Assembly: GCA_029216955.1 (NCBI GenBank)
Contig: JANAVB010023996.1
Coordinates: forward strand, 16,854,142-16,918,141
DNA length: 64,000 nucleotides
Direction of reading: 5' to 3'
From: Iris pallida
Lineage: Eukaryota; Streptophyta; Magnoliopsida; Asparagales; Iridaceae
Below are positions 10,890 through 21,719 of the stretch, piece after piece. Both the position numbers and the translations under genes were made by a program. Under the pieces are notes generated by a model, which saw nothing but the letters and a program-made list of their open reading frames with translations, was not told where the DNA came from and searched no databases. Position 1 is the first letter of the stretch. The number at the start of each line of letters is the position of its first letter.

Positions 10890-11589
10890 TCACCCATTCA
10901 AGTTTCCTGAAACCGAGGCCTCCCTCCTTTTTAGGTTTTGTGATTTTATCCCATGCGAGGAAATGGAGTTTTCTCTCCGCGGAATTGTGCCCCCACCAAA
11001 ATGATCGTTGTTGCCTGGAGAGGATGGATGTGACGGCCTTCGGGACTTTGTATGACGATAGGTAGTAGATGGGGATAGATCCAAGTATGGCTTTTATTAG
11101 GACGGATCACCCGACATGCGATAGCAGCTTCGATTTCCAACCTGGTAGGAGCTCTCCACACTTGTCGATGATAGAGTTGTATGTTGTCAATCGACTTTTA
11201 GCTAATAGGATGTTGTGCCCCAGGTACTTGTTGTCGGAATTCATTAGAGAAAGCTATAGAATGGAAGCTAGCGTCTGACATTCTTGGAGAGGTACGCATC
11301 CACTGAAGTGAACATTGGACTTCATGAAGTTTATCTGCTGTCCCGACCAAGCTGCAAAGTTATCGAAAATGCTTCGTACTACAGCCATGGAGAATCTATC
11401 GGCTTTGCCAAAGATGACGATGTCGTCAGCAAATAATAGGTGTAAAATAAACGGAGCATAGCGGTTGAGACGAACTCCTTGTAATAGGGCTTGCCTTTCG
11501 GACTAGTAGAAGAGCCTTGACAGGATCTCGGTGCAGAGGATGAATATGAATAGCGAGAGCGGGCATCCCAGTCGTAACCCTCTGAATGG
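10890..11589 (-). pseudogene. LINE ORF2 reverse-transcriptase domain (degenerate)
   Basis: Minus-strand reading gives the RT signature GLRLGCPLSLFIF (11530-11580 area). Next comes LLFADDIVIFGKA around 11400-11445, which contains the catalytic F-A-D-D motif. Then follow NFAAWSGQQINFMKSN (11320-11370) and KYLGHNILLAKSRLTTYN (11190-11240), the typical L1 thumb region. An in-frame stop lies between the first two blocks, and further breaks follow below 11100. The reaction in a live element would be target-primed reverse transcription. The order of motifs supports an L1-clade plant LINE. Confidence 0.85.
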
Positions 11590-13958
11590 TGTCACTTCCA
11601 GTTTTCATAAATGAGGGTAAATAGTCATTTTCTATATTCTATTATTTTTGTGAATATTTATTTATTAATATTGTTATTTGGGGATTAGTTTAGTCAGGTT
11701 TGATTTTTGTCTAGTTTCGACTTGTGTTAGTGGCCCGGGTAGCTTAGACTCTAGACGGGGCCCAAAGATTAGTTAGACATGGCCCACAAATCCTACTAAT
11801 TAGTCTAGTGCAATTAGGCTAATCCCACATGACTAGATTGGTTCATTTAGAGATTAGAACTTGACCCTTTTGACCCCAAACCTTGGCATAACTTAAGTTA
11901 ACCCAAGGAAGACTAGTTAAGGGCAGATTGGATTTTTCCCAAGGCCCAAACTAGGGCTACATGCCACTTGAGCATAGGGTCTCTCCACCTTTTCATTTCA
12001 ATAGTAGTCTCTTTCTTTCCATTTTGAGTTCTTCCACAAACGTGAGAGCTTCTCCCTTGATTTGATCTCGCAAATCAAGTCATTCTTCCTCCATTCCACT
12101 CAATCTACCAAGGATAAGGTGCTAGCTTGGAGTGGGGAGCAAGAAACTAGGAGTGGAGTCCAATTTCTAAGAGTTCTCATATCGGAACCGTGTCCTTTGG
12201 TTGAATCATTGGGATCCAACTCCCAACAGGTAAAACCTTCTCTCTAATTCATCTTTTCTTGCATTTTGATAGTTTTGCATTCATAGGAACCACCCCCGTG
12301 CATGAACCACCATTAGGATTGTTCTTGAGGCTCTTTTGAGTCCTTAATAGGAATTTGGGATAGGTTTGGTGTCTCTCATGGAGAGATTCCAAAAGAGGCA
12401 CCCCATGTGTTTGTTTTTATGCTCATTAGGCTTATTTGTCTTTTAATTTCAGATTTACATGTGTTAGAGAGTAGATTAACCATGGTTAGAATGTTTAGAT
12501 TAGCTTTCATTTGTATACCAATGTTTGAATCTATGTATTATGGACTACAAGTCCTAATTTTATGTAATGATATCAAATATTGCTATATATGTTATTGGAC
12601 TGTTTTGGGGTTGATATTGTTGTATACTTATTAAGTGGTATTTGACGTTGGATGTATTTTAGAGAGTGAGTGTTAGAGAGAGGTTTTGATATGTTATATG
12701 AGTGTGTATGTTTGTGTTTAGAGAGGGGAATGTTAACGTAAGATATTAGAGTGTTTTAGTGTTTGTGTGTGAGTGTTTGATTGAGTGTTATTGTAGTGGA
12801 GGGGTGTGTGTATATGTGTAGAAGTGAGGGGGGACTGTGCTGCAGATAGTGGCAGCATAGCAGCCAGTTTGAGGCTATAATATGCAGCCATATTAGTCCA
12901 CAGCAGCAGCAGCAGAATAAGGGAGGCCTGCAGCAGCCTTCACTTCAATTAGGTGCAGTAGCAGCAGCTGTTGTGCAATGGGCACAGCAGCATGATATGC
13001 AGCAGCAGCAGCAGTTGTAGGCATGGGCAGCAAGTGGCAGCCATTACTTTATCCCTTTAACCCCCTTTCACATTAACCCATAGCCCCTTGTTAGTAGAGG
13101 ATTAAGGTATTGTTAGAGTGTTGATAGTATAAGTTATCTATGTTAGATATGCCTTAGAAGTTAGTTTGTATAGATAGTGGATTAGTTAGTAAGTTAACTA
13201 GATATATATTAGAGTTAATGTATTAGATGGTTATGAGTTAGGATACTAGATAGGATAGGTATCTTAGAATACTAATGTTGGTATCTTAGGGTATTGGCTT
13301 TACCTTTACCAAGGTAAAGTGGTTTACCCTATTGTAAGGTAAGGTATTGAGTTACCTTCATGGTATTGAGTTTACCTAGAGACTAAGTATCTATGATATT
13401 ATTTAGCTAGTAGCTTAGGATAGTTCTAGATATCTAGGATTGGGTATAGGGTACTAAGGTATATATTTACCTAGACTAAGGTATTTGACTTCCGACCATG
13501 GTATTAGTATTGGAATACCAATAGACCAAGGTATATGGTATCTTGGTAGGTAAAGGTTAGGAATAGGATACTTAGACTAGATTTAACCTTGTTTGACCAA
13601 AGTTGACTGTTTTGACTAAAAGTCAACTACAAGTTAATATTGGACCTAGATTGGACTAAGAGTTAACCAGAGTTGACCAAAAGTCAATTGTGAGTCAACC
13701 ATTAGCTTAGTTTGACCTAAATTGGACTAGGAGTTTACTAGAGTTGACCAGTTGACCAAAAGTCAACTATAAGTCAACCTTTGACCTAGTTTGACTTGAT
13801 TTGGCTGAGTTTGACCTAGATTGTATAGCATACACTAGAAAATCATGCCATACACTGTTAAGCCCTAATTAACTCATGTATATCTCATCTTTAGGTCTGT
13901 GACTTCACTCTGAGCATCGATTCTTATTGACAGCTCAGGACCGTAGGCGAGTACATTC
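11590..13958 (+). repeat. E4 5' LTR, first piece
   Basis: Begins TGTCACTTCCAGTTTTC, comparable with the LTR start of E2 (TGTCACCCCAGTTTTC on minus). It contains a CAG-rich patch (12840-13020), a zone of TACC/GGTA words (13280-13560) also seen in E2, and a W-box cluster at 13585-13830. There is no gene; short frames here are unsupported. It is interrupted at 13959 by E2. Confidence 0.85.
13585..13830. promoter_or_regulatory. W-box cluster (TTGAC/GTCAA) in the E4 LTR
   Basis: About 15 TTGAC cores, on both strands, lie within 245 bases, many as TTGACC or TTGACT. TTGAC(C/T) is the known binding core of WRKY transcription factors. Enrichment is seen directly; WRKY control of the LTR is inference. 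The homologous part of E2 LTRs has a similar cluster. Confidence 0.6.
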
Positions 13959-14320
13959 TGTCATGACCCGCATCCGCTATAAGGGCACGTGTACATGACA
14001 ACGCCCAGCCCTCACCGTAAAAATGGCATGGAACGCTGTAGGTTTTCTACTCTAAACAACAGTTTATATATATATCAAAAACCTGTCAAGAATATGGTCA
14101 ACTCCGAACGGAGGACAAACAATGAATATATATGAGTGCTCAATCATAACTCTAAGATGATAAAGTAAAGACTGAAAGATAAAGACAACAAGACGATAAA
14201 ATATAACCTGTCAAGTCCAACACAAAGAATATACAAGTCCAAGTCCAAGTCTCTATTACAATCCAAAATATAACATTCCTAAAAGTAACTGGAGACAAGG
14301 TCTAGTACAAATAACTCTAA

Positions 14321-14448
14321 CTAAGCAATAGGTAAAGTTTCGTCAGACGGAGCTAAGCCCTGCTGGACCAAGGTCTCCAAGTCTAAGCCCACTACGTCAT
14401 CCGGACCGTAGTAGGTACTGTAATCCCCCTCATCAGCATCTATAATAT
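14321..14448 (-). other. Short acidic reading frame in the E2 LTR, after an acceptor-like AG
   Basis: On the sense (minus) strand, TATTATAG is followed by an open frame starting with Asp-Ala-Asp-Glu, then YSTYYG and many acidic residues, with a stop at 14321-14323. The same frame is intact in E2p at 62101-62228. A diverged version with IDAD and STFYG occurs in the E4 LTR. It lies about 360-490 bases before the LTR end. Whether it is a spliced exon is unknown. Confidence 0.4.
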
Positions 14449-15224
14449 TTTTGTCAACATATCCAGTCAGGATGGAACGAGTACAATCAACTAGCAACAG
14501 TTCACAAGATATGACAAAAGCTATAAGAATGTAAATAGAGAGTATATACAAGAAATCATGGAATGTACATGTGAGTATCATGGCAAGGTAAGCTGTAAAT
14601 CTAGAGCTAGAACAAGGCAAGTAAACTGATCATGGCATGTACAAGAATCAAGAATCATCTATCTAGGTGTGTGAGTACTAGCTATAACATGTGGCGGCTT
14701 GGGTCTGCACAAGTTCTACTGATCAGCCAATCCTACGTGGAGTGTAGGATTGGTATCATTCAAGGTCTACAAGAATAAACAAGGCGGATAATGACCACAC
14801 ATCTACACTAGTACTCCCCGTCCCCGACTGGTAGAGTGGATCCAAGCAAGACACGTTACGACATGGGATTCTACGAGAAGGGAGCAAGTCTCCTCGAGAA
14901 TCGGTGTCCATATACTGCACAAGAACTACGAGGGGGCTTGCACAAGATATACCAAGATAACGAGGAATAACATCTCATGTCGGGGTCCATGAATACCAAT
15001 CCGTATGACCAATATGTCGAGAACAAGCATATCTACACTAATTACATGAATTATAACAATCATCATAAATTGGAAAAGTGTCAGAGAATGTACTCACCTG
15101 TAATATGATAAAATATGTCAACGGGATCCAATGCAGCGTCTCGACGACCTATAGAGAACAAGACGTATCAATACTATGTTTAGGAAGTAAAGTCAATACA
15201 AATTAAATCCTATTAAGTCATTCT

Positions 15225-15490
15225 AGGTCAAGACAAGTCTAGTTAGGTCAACCTTGGTCATAGGAAAACATTGGAAGTCAACCCGTATCAACTGGGTCAA
15301 AAGTTGACTTTCAGTTGACTTTTGGTCAACGGGTCAACTTCGGTCAACTCTAGGTCAACCCTTGGTCAATAGTGACTAACAGTTGACTTTTAGTCAACCG
15401 TTCAAGTCTAATCAAATTTGGGACTAAATTGGGTAAAGTGTTGACCCATAGTTGACTTTTGGTCTAAAAAGTCAATCGTGGTCAACCAAG
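15225..15490. promoter_or_regulatory. W-box cluster in the E2 LTR
   Basis: About 17 TTGAC/GTCAA cores in 265 bases, including back-to-back GTTGACTTTTGGTCAAC arrangements. It is homologous to the cluster in the E4 LTR and repeated at 63010-63300. Confidence 0.6.
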
Positions 15491-16230
15491 GTCAAGACTA
15501 GGTCTAGACTACTATTTCTAATCATTATCAACCCTTACAACCCATATCCAAGTCTATCTTGGACTCCTAAATCCGTATCTTGGCCGTGGGCCAATATCCT
15601 AAATTTACCCTTTACAAAGGTAAATTTCTAGCCTAGGTGAATACCAAGTTAGCCTACCTACGCTTGGTATTTCGACCCGTGCTCCCTAGGGTAGTAGGAT
15701 ACTAGCCTATACATTCATTACCTACCAAGCTTCCTAGGTAGAGTGGACGTCTAGTCCATCTTACGGCCTATTGCCGATATCTTGAATATCTCAAGATACG
15801 CAATGGTACAGCGCGATATCGTCATCCTACAACCCCGATTTCAAATCGGAAGCCTACCCGCAAAGTCTAATTTATATAATCTAGGTCTCCTGTAACGCCC
15901 CAGTCCCAAAATACGTAGGACCAAGTACGTGAACATGCCAGCTGCACATATACGAAGAATACTCCAATATATGGAATCCTCATATATGCACATAAGCTGT
16001 AAATAAAAATAATCACAGGTCAGAATAACATATCTAATCTCATCACAGCTCAACACAGAAGATAATAAAGTCCAAATGAATAAAGCAGAGTATCAAAAGA
16101 TAGTCGGGTGAACATACTCACTCCATACAGCTATGAAAAATAGTCTCACAAGATCAGAGTCCAACTTCCGCAAAATAGAAATAAAAGAGATGTAAAATAA
16201 TATCCACTAATGTCTCAAATATAGAATAGA

Positions 16231-16330
16231 CTAGAAATCAGTAGTGACTGCCTCGTCATCAATGTAGGATAGCTCCAATGTCGCTCCGTACTCCTGTGGA
16301 ATATCGTCTAAACCTGGAGAGATAACCAGG
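16231..16330 (-). other. Short acidic reading frame in the E1 LTR
   Basis: The sense strand shows CTCTCCAG followed by a frame containing GLDDIPQEYGATLELSYIDD and ending at a TAG at 16231-16233. It is conserved in the right LTR (27011-27110). It lies about 340 bases before the LTR end, the same relative position as in E2, E4 and S1. Confidence 0.4.
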
Positions 16331-17199
16331 TCCTCAGGGGACATAGCAAGATACAAGAAAATACCATGCCATATAAACTGTGATAATATAATAAGAGAAA
16401 AGGTATGCACGAAATCGGGTTCCTGACCATTCTACTGTGAATATGCAGTTGAGATACAATCCTTCGACGCATGAGCCCTGGCTGTAAATGGGATCGGCAT
16501 AGTTCCCATAGAGGGTTGTCACCCCCATTTTCCGTACTTTGTACCAATACTCGTAATCTGATTTTGGCAAGTATTTTATTTTTTGGACTTGTTAAATTTT
16601 GGGTTTTCTCGTAAAATGGGTTTCGACTTGGCTTGGTTTTATTTCGTGGAGAAGGATTGGTTTGGTTTGGTTTAATATGCATGGAATACCTTAGCTAACC
16701 TCCACCCTCAACACAACATATCCTCCACCATTAAATCCTACCTAACTTTTCTCTCTCCTCTTTACTTTCATTTATTTTCCTCCATCTTCTTCTTCCTTCC
16801 TCCACACAACATCTCCATCCATAGGCAAGTGCACCTTGCCAACAAAAAGCACCACATTTTATTTATCCATTAGCTAGATTAGGACATGGAGATCAACATT
16901 AGTACTTGACATTTTTGAATTTGGAGCTTCCATTTTCCTAGATCTAAGTTTTGACTATTTTTGGATTTACATGGTTTTGATCTATTTAAGTTCGATTTTT
17001 GTGGGTTTTGATGCTTCCATGTGGAAGAGAATTCAATTTTACCCAAGTTAGACCTTTGAAAATCCAAATTTGGTTTTGATTTGGCCAAGATATGAAGATT
17101 TGAATGTTCTTGAGAAGTTCATCTCAGCCTTGGCGAAGAAGACCCCCTCGGCCTGCGCTCTTTAGCGCAGGACTGACTTGCGCTCATGCCCCCTGGGCT

Positions 17200-17510
17200 G
17201 AACCGCGTATCATTCCCTGCGCCATCGGCTCATGCGCACTTGGCCCCCTGTGCCATCGGTTCATGCGCACTTGGCCCCCTGCGCCATCGGCTCATGCGCC
17301 CTCGGCCGTGCGCCATTGGCCTCTGCGCCATCGGCCCTACTCCCCCTGCTTCCCCCTGCGCACTTGGCCCCCTGTGCCAACCGATCTAGCGTAAGCCAGT
17401 CCATGCGCCACCCGACCCAGCGCAACCTGCACCCTGCGCCACCCAACCCTGCGCACTTGGCACCCTGCGCAGCTGACACCTTGCGCAATCCAACCCCCTG
17501 ACCCCTTGCG
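17200..17510. repeat. GC-rich degenerate minisatellite in S1
   Basis: Repeated words CTCATGCGCACTTGGCC, CCCTGCGCCATCGG and related variants, with irregular unit length. The tract stands out from the AT-rich surroundings. Frames read through it (P/A/H/L-rich) are repeat artefacts. Confidence 0.8.
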
Positions 17511-18652
17511 CAACCCATCGGCTCTTGGAGTTTTGGTTTTATTTCTTTAAGCTTGGCTTCTCTTTTGTGGATTGGATTTTTAGATCTTGTTCCACACAGC
17601 ACGACTATCTTGACCCAACACGACCTGACACGATTTTCAGTAATTCCTACGACTAGTACGTTCTTCATGATTTCTGTGATTTATGATCCTAGTACTCTCT
17701 GATCTTCATGATAGTGACCCGATGGGGTGCATTCTTGACTTGTAACCTAATAACTTAATAGTGGCCCTTGGCGGCGCACTCTTGACTCGTAACTCGTAAC
17801 TTGTAACTTGTAACTTGACCTGCCTTGACTCGACTTGATAACTGGTCAAACTTGACTCTTGTAACTAACTCTGACACCGTGGGTGTTCCTGCTTGCTTGC
17901 TTGTGCAATCCACTTGTCTTGTCTTGCATCATGTCTAGGACGTGACTCCCTGGTTCCTACGGTCAGGGATTCGCACTGAATATGGATTAGGCTAATGGCT
18001 AGATCAAACTAGAACATGGAGAATTTCCAGTCACAGGCAATCTCGTTATCTGGGCGCCTTAAATGGACTTGTAGCTTGCCGACGAGTAGAGCACATTTCC
18101 AGCACACTGTCATGTGTTGCACCCTCTAAGTCACCTAAGGGTATATCGTCTCCTGGGCGATGTACCCAACCATACTCTCAACCCGCGAAAGGATAACTGG
18201 ATAGTCTGCAGGGCTTGGGACTGGAAAATTCTCACTTGCATCTTGTTAGTAATTAGGCATGTGATAACCCTAGTTAGTTAAAGTAGTAAGCCCTAGTAAT
18301 TGCTTGGCCGCTTGTGAATGTATGGTGTCCAGCCTATCTAAGTCTCGTCTAGTCCCAGTACCTGGTACTCCTGTACATGATTGCTTACTTATCTTTAACA
18401 ATAAATGGATAGGGACAAGTGCTATTCAGGCAAAAGATTACAACCCCGGTCCTTGTTTGGTTTACGGGTCGTAATCTGGCTCCCGGAATGGTTCCATGTC
18501 CCTAGTCGCTTATGGTCCTGCTGTACTTTTATTACCTGTGATTTCCTTCCATTTTCTTATGCTCTGATATGCTGGCTTTTGTTCTTATTTCGTGGCCTTC
18601 TTTGTGGCACTTGCTCTTTCTGGGGTTTGACCCAGCTGGTTTTGTGTGGCCA

Positions 18653-18709
18653 GATTTCGGAGCAGCTCCCGAGGATCTACCGAACCTCCAGCCTGATGGT
18701 GGCGACTAG
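18653..18709 (+). other. Short acidic reading frame in S1 LTR
   Basis: Follows TTTTGTGTGGCCAG and encodes DFGAAPEDLPNLQPDGGD, then TAG at 18707-18709. About 450 bases before the LTR end, comparable with the acidic frames of E1, E2, E3 and E4. Confidence 0.35.
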
Positions 18710-20988
18710 AAGGAATCCGGGCTACGAGTGGGTTTCCTATTTTGTTTCGCTCACTCTATTATAAATTATTCTTTTGAGGCGTTTAGCCGACGAGCACCTG
18801 TTAGCTTGATGCACATTTACTTACTGTCTGCCTACGGGCTGTAAACATGATTAACAAATCCTAGGGTTAATCATGTATGACTTAACTCTTGCTAGTCCTA
18901 GCATTTTGTACGACTAGCTTCATGATCAGCTGATATATAATATTTGGGACGCCTTTTATTGTATATATGGTGATCAAACATCTTGTAATTGTATTACTTG
19001 TTTGAGATTGAGACAGTAGGCTTGACCTTAATAGACTGTTGGCTTGTAGTAAACCCTCATATCTAGACAGCCGTGACCGTATAGCGAGATGGACTTCATT
19101 TCAATATACGTAGCTGGCTATGTTCGCCTCCGCTCTCCAGTATTCTGGTTCTGGGGCGTGACAAGGGTACTAGGGGCCTACGTCCATAACGCTCGGGAAG
19201 CGTCAGAGGGCACCATGTGCAAGGGCTACGTCCATAACGCTCTGGGTAGCGTCAGAGGACGCCTGGAGCCTGCGTCTCCGAAGGAGCGCACAGGTAATCA
19301 GGGAAGTGAAAAGAAGCCCATACGTCAGGTATTGTTCTCCCCACCCAATGCCTAGTATCATCATCTCCATGACTGATATGAACCTCTAGTAACCGCCAAG
19401 TCTTCTAACATGCAATACTATTGACAGTTACTCCTATCTGTCGCACGCTCCATACGTATCGGTGGCCAGCCGATTATGCGGAAATGTGTCCTATATGTGA
19501 CTCACATCACGTGATACAACAAGTGTCAAGGGCATATGAGATATACCAATACCTCAACATCAATGGGTGGTCAATAAGCTAAGTCAATGCAAGAGAATAA
19601 TAAAGCAAGAAAAACGACCGATAGAGTCGCTTGCACCCAAGTGTGACTTGGACGCACAGTTTAAATATCACGAAACAAATGCTGAAAATAGCAACTGAAA
19701 ATAAGAACATAATAATCACAGAGTAAGGTGGCAAGGTATCTTGCCTGCAGCGCGAGAAGGGCAAATCCAAGAGTAGCAAGTGTCAGCACCAAAAATCACA
19801 AGTCACAGATGACTCCAAACGCTGAAACAAACATCAAAAATGATCTCGGTGAAGAAGATATACCTAGGAAATGCCTGTCCAAAAGTCAAATTTTGGAACA
19901 GGGGCAAAACCGTAATTTTGGGTCAAAATAATGTCCGCCGTTGGACCCACTTTGCACCGAAATGCGTGCCAAAGTCTATGGTCTCTAAAGTCGTTAAACT
20001 ACATGTCTACGATTTCAGTTTGAGGAGATGAACTCAACGGTATGTCCAGTTTTCGATTCCGAGGAGCCGTGTACAAAATCGCCCGTTTGAGTGGGTCGCA
20101 GGCCCGCCAAAAATGGATTCCGATTCGTCCTTCTCAGAATCGAACCAAACTTGGCATACCAGACCAGAATTTCGATCCGGACCTGTTGGCGCAAGTTTTG
20201 TCTCAATTTGACGACTGTACACGAAGTTATGGGCAAATTTGCAAAATACAGATACGGGGGTATCTCGACGGATACGCGTTGGTTTCGTCGCGCACACGCG
20301 ACGAAACTGAGTTCCGTCAGTTCCCACACGTCCGCAATGTCCATACGCTCCTTTTAATGCGTATAGCATGCGACCACGTCGTCCGTTTTGTCGGGACGTA
20401 CGTCGTATCGGACAAAATTTTCTAAAATCTATTATTTTGAAACCAGTTTTTCACTCAAGTTTAACATGGAATTAATTCTCACATAGAAATCGAAGTACCA
20501 ATCTATCAGTTGTCTTTCAATCGGGGTTATGTCGTCTTCACACGTGTTCAATTAGTTTCTGAAAAATCTCGACACATAGTTCGAAATCTGGCTTCTAAGT
20601 TGAGGTTTTGGACTGCCCTAAAACTGTTCCGTTCCGACAGTTTTTCGGGAATTTGGTTTCGAAATACCGAGCGATGTATGGGGTTTCGCTCGATTCTACC
20701 AGAGAGAGTTTTGAGAGGGTTATATCTACTACGTATAGCATTCGATAGATCGAACTTTCGTCGAACAGATTTAAAGAAATCGGAATTAGAAGATGGGTAC
20801 CTGAGTTTTTCGAAAACAGAGTATCCTCTGTTAACTGTCGACTCCGAGCGATTGGATGACGATCCGAACGTCGGCAACGACGGGCAGGAGATCGACGGTG
20901 AGCGCGGGATGTGGGAAAGGGTTGGCGGCCTTGGGTCGAGAGGTTGTGGATTGTGAGAGGGGGTTAGGGTTTCGGTTTCGATGAGCAG

Positions 20989-20997
20989 ATTTATATA
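20989..20997 (-). promoter_or_regulatory. TATA box of the E1 LTR (left copy)
   Basis: The minus strand reads GCAGTATATAAATCTGC here. Identical TATATAAAT boxes lie at 29117-29125 and 54300-54308 in the other LTR copies. Position and conservation fit the U3 promoter. Confidence 0.55.
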
Positions 20998-21263
20998 CTG
21001 CCGCTACTGCTAATTCGAATAGGACTAATACTAAGGCTCGGGTTGCAAGTATTACAATTGCAGCTGGGCTACTAAGTCCCAACATGGGGGTATGGGGTCG
21101 GGCCCACCCCCTTGTAGCCGCTGGTGCGTTCAAAGCTATTAGGGGGTCGGGTATTAGGAATGGTAGCAGCTGAAGCTGCTTTCAATTACAATAGGGGGGT
21201 CGGCTGAGGTGGACTGGCCCACGTGGCTGGTCCCCTCTACACATTTTTTTTAACAAACAGTAA

Positions 21264-21342
<79 letters not shown>

Positions 21343-21347
21343 TATAT

Positions 21348-21454
<107 letters not shown>

Positions 21455-21666
21455 GCAAGCAATAAACTCCTAAAAATTTACCAATAAATTTCCTAAAATT
21501 TTAGAATTTACTATATACCTTATTTAATAGAAATATTAACAGCACACATATAATATATACACACATGCATTTATACTTACGTACACATACCAAATAAATT
21601 CTAAATAATATAGAAAAATAATTTTTAAGGCACTAAAATAATTTAGGAAAATATTGGGGGTTTACA

Positions 21667-21700
21667 TCCTACCCAACTTAAAGAAAATTTTGTCCTCGAA
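21667..21700 (-). promoter_or_regulatory. E1 polypurine tract and GAGGAC motif
   Basis: Directly next to the 3' LTR, the minus strand reads AGTTGGGTAGGA (polypurine tract for plus-strand priming), preceded by TTTCGAGGACAAAATTTT. The same pair occurs beside the LTRs of E2p (56581-56615), E3 (38733-38765) and E5 (44115-44150). Confidence 0.75.
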
Positions 21701-21719
21701 ATTAAACTAAGGTCGGGGG

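Larger units (their letters stand above)
9318..11589 (-). mobile_element. L1-type LINE, 3' portion, interrupted by E4
   Basis: Read on the minus strand, the piece runs from the reverse-transcriptase palm through the zinc-binding domain and RNase H. It then has an AATAAA near 9338 and a short A-tail (T7 at 9318-9324 on plus). The element is cut at 11590 by the TG of the LTR of E4, in the middle of RT coding sequence. The upstream (5') part therefore lies on the far side of E4 or is lost. No TSD can be assigned. It is the oldest recognisable layer of the nest, consistent with its stops and frameshifts. Confidence 0.85.
16517..19163 (+). mobile_element. S1: solo LTR, 2647 bp, TSD AGGGT
   Basis: Starts TGTCACCCCCATTTTCC and ends GGGGCGTGACA, with AGGGT at 16512-16516 and 19164-19168. 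There is no internal region or second LTR, so it is a solo LTR. Its start resembles the sense-strand start of E2 LTRs and its end the CGTGACA type, so plus is the probable sense. It contains a GC-rich minisatellite (17200-17510) and a short acidic frame after TGTGGCCAG (18653-18709). No coding gene. Confidence 0.93.

Noticed and set aside
9376..11278. Plus-strand frames over the LINE (for example 9376-9612, 10571-10810, 11069-11278)
   Set aside because: They are shadows of the minus-strand LINE ORF2.
17232..17668. Overlapping frames of 89-135 residues in the S1 minisatellite
   Set aside because: Repeat artefacts on both strands with no recognisable domain.
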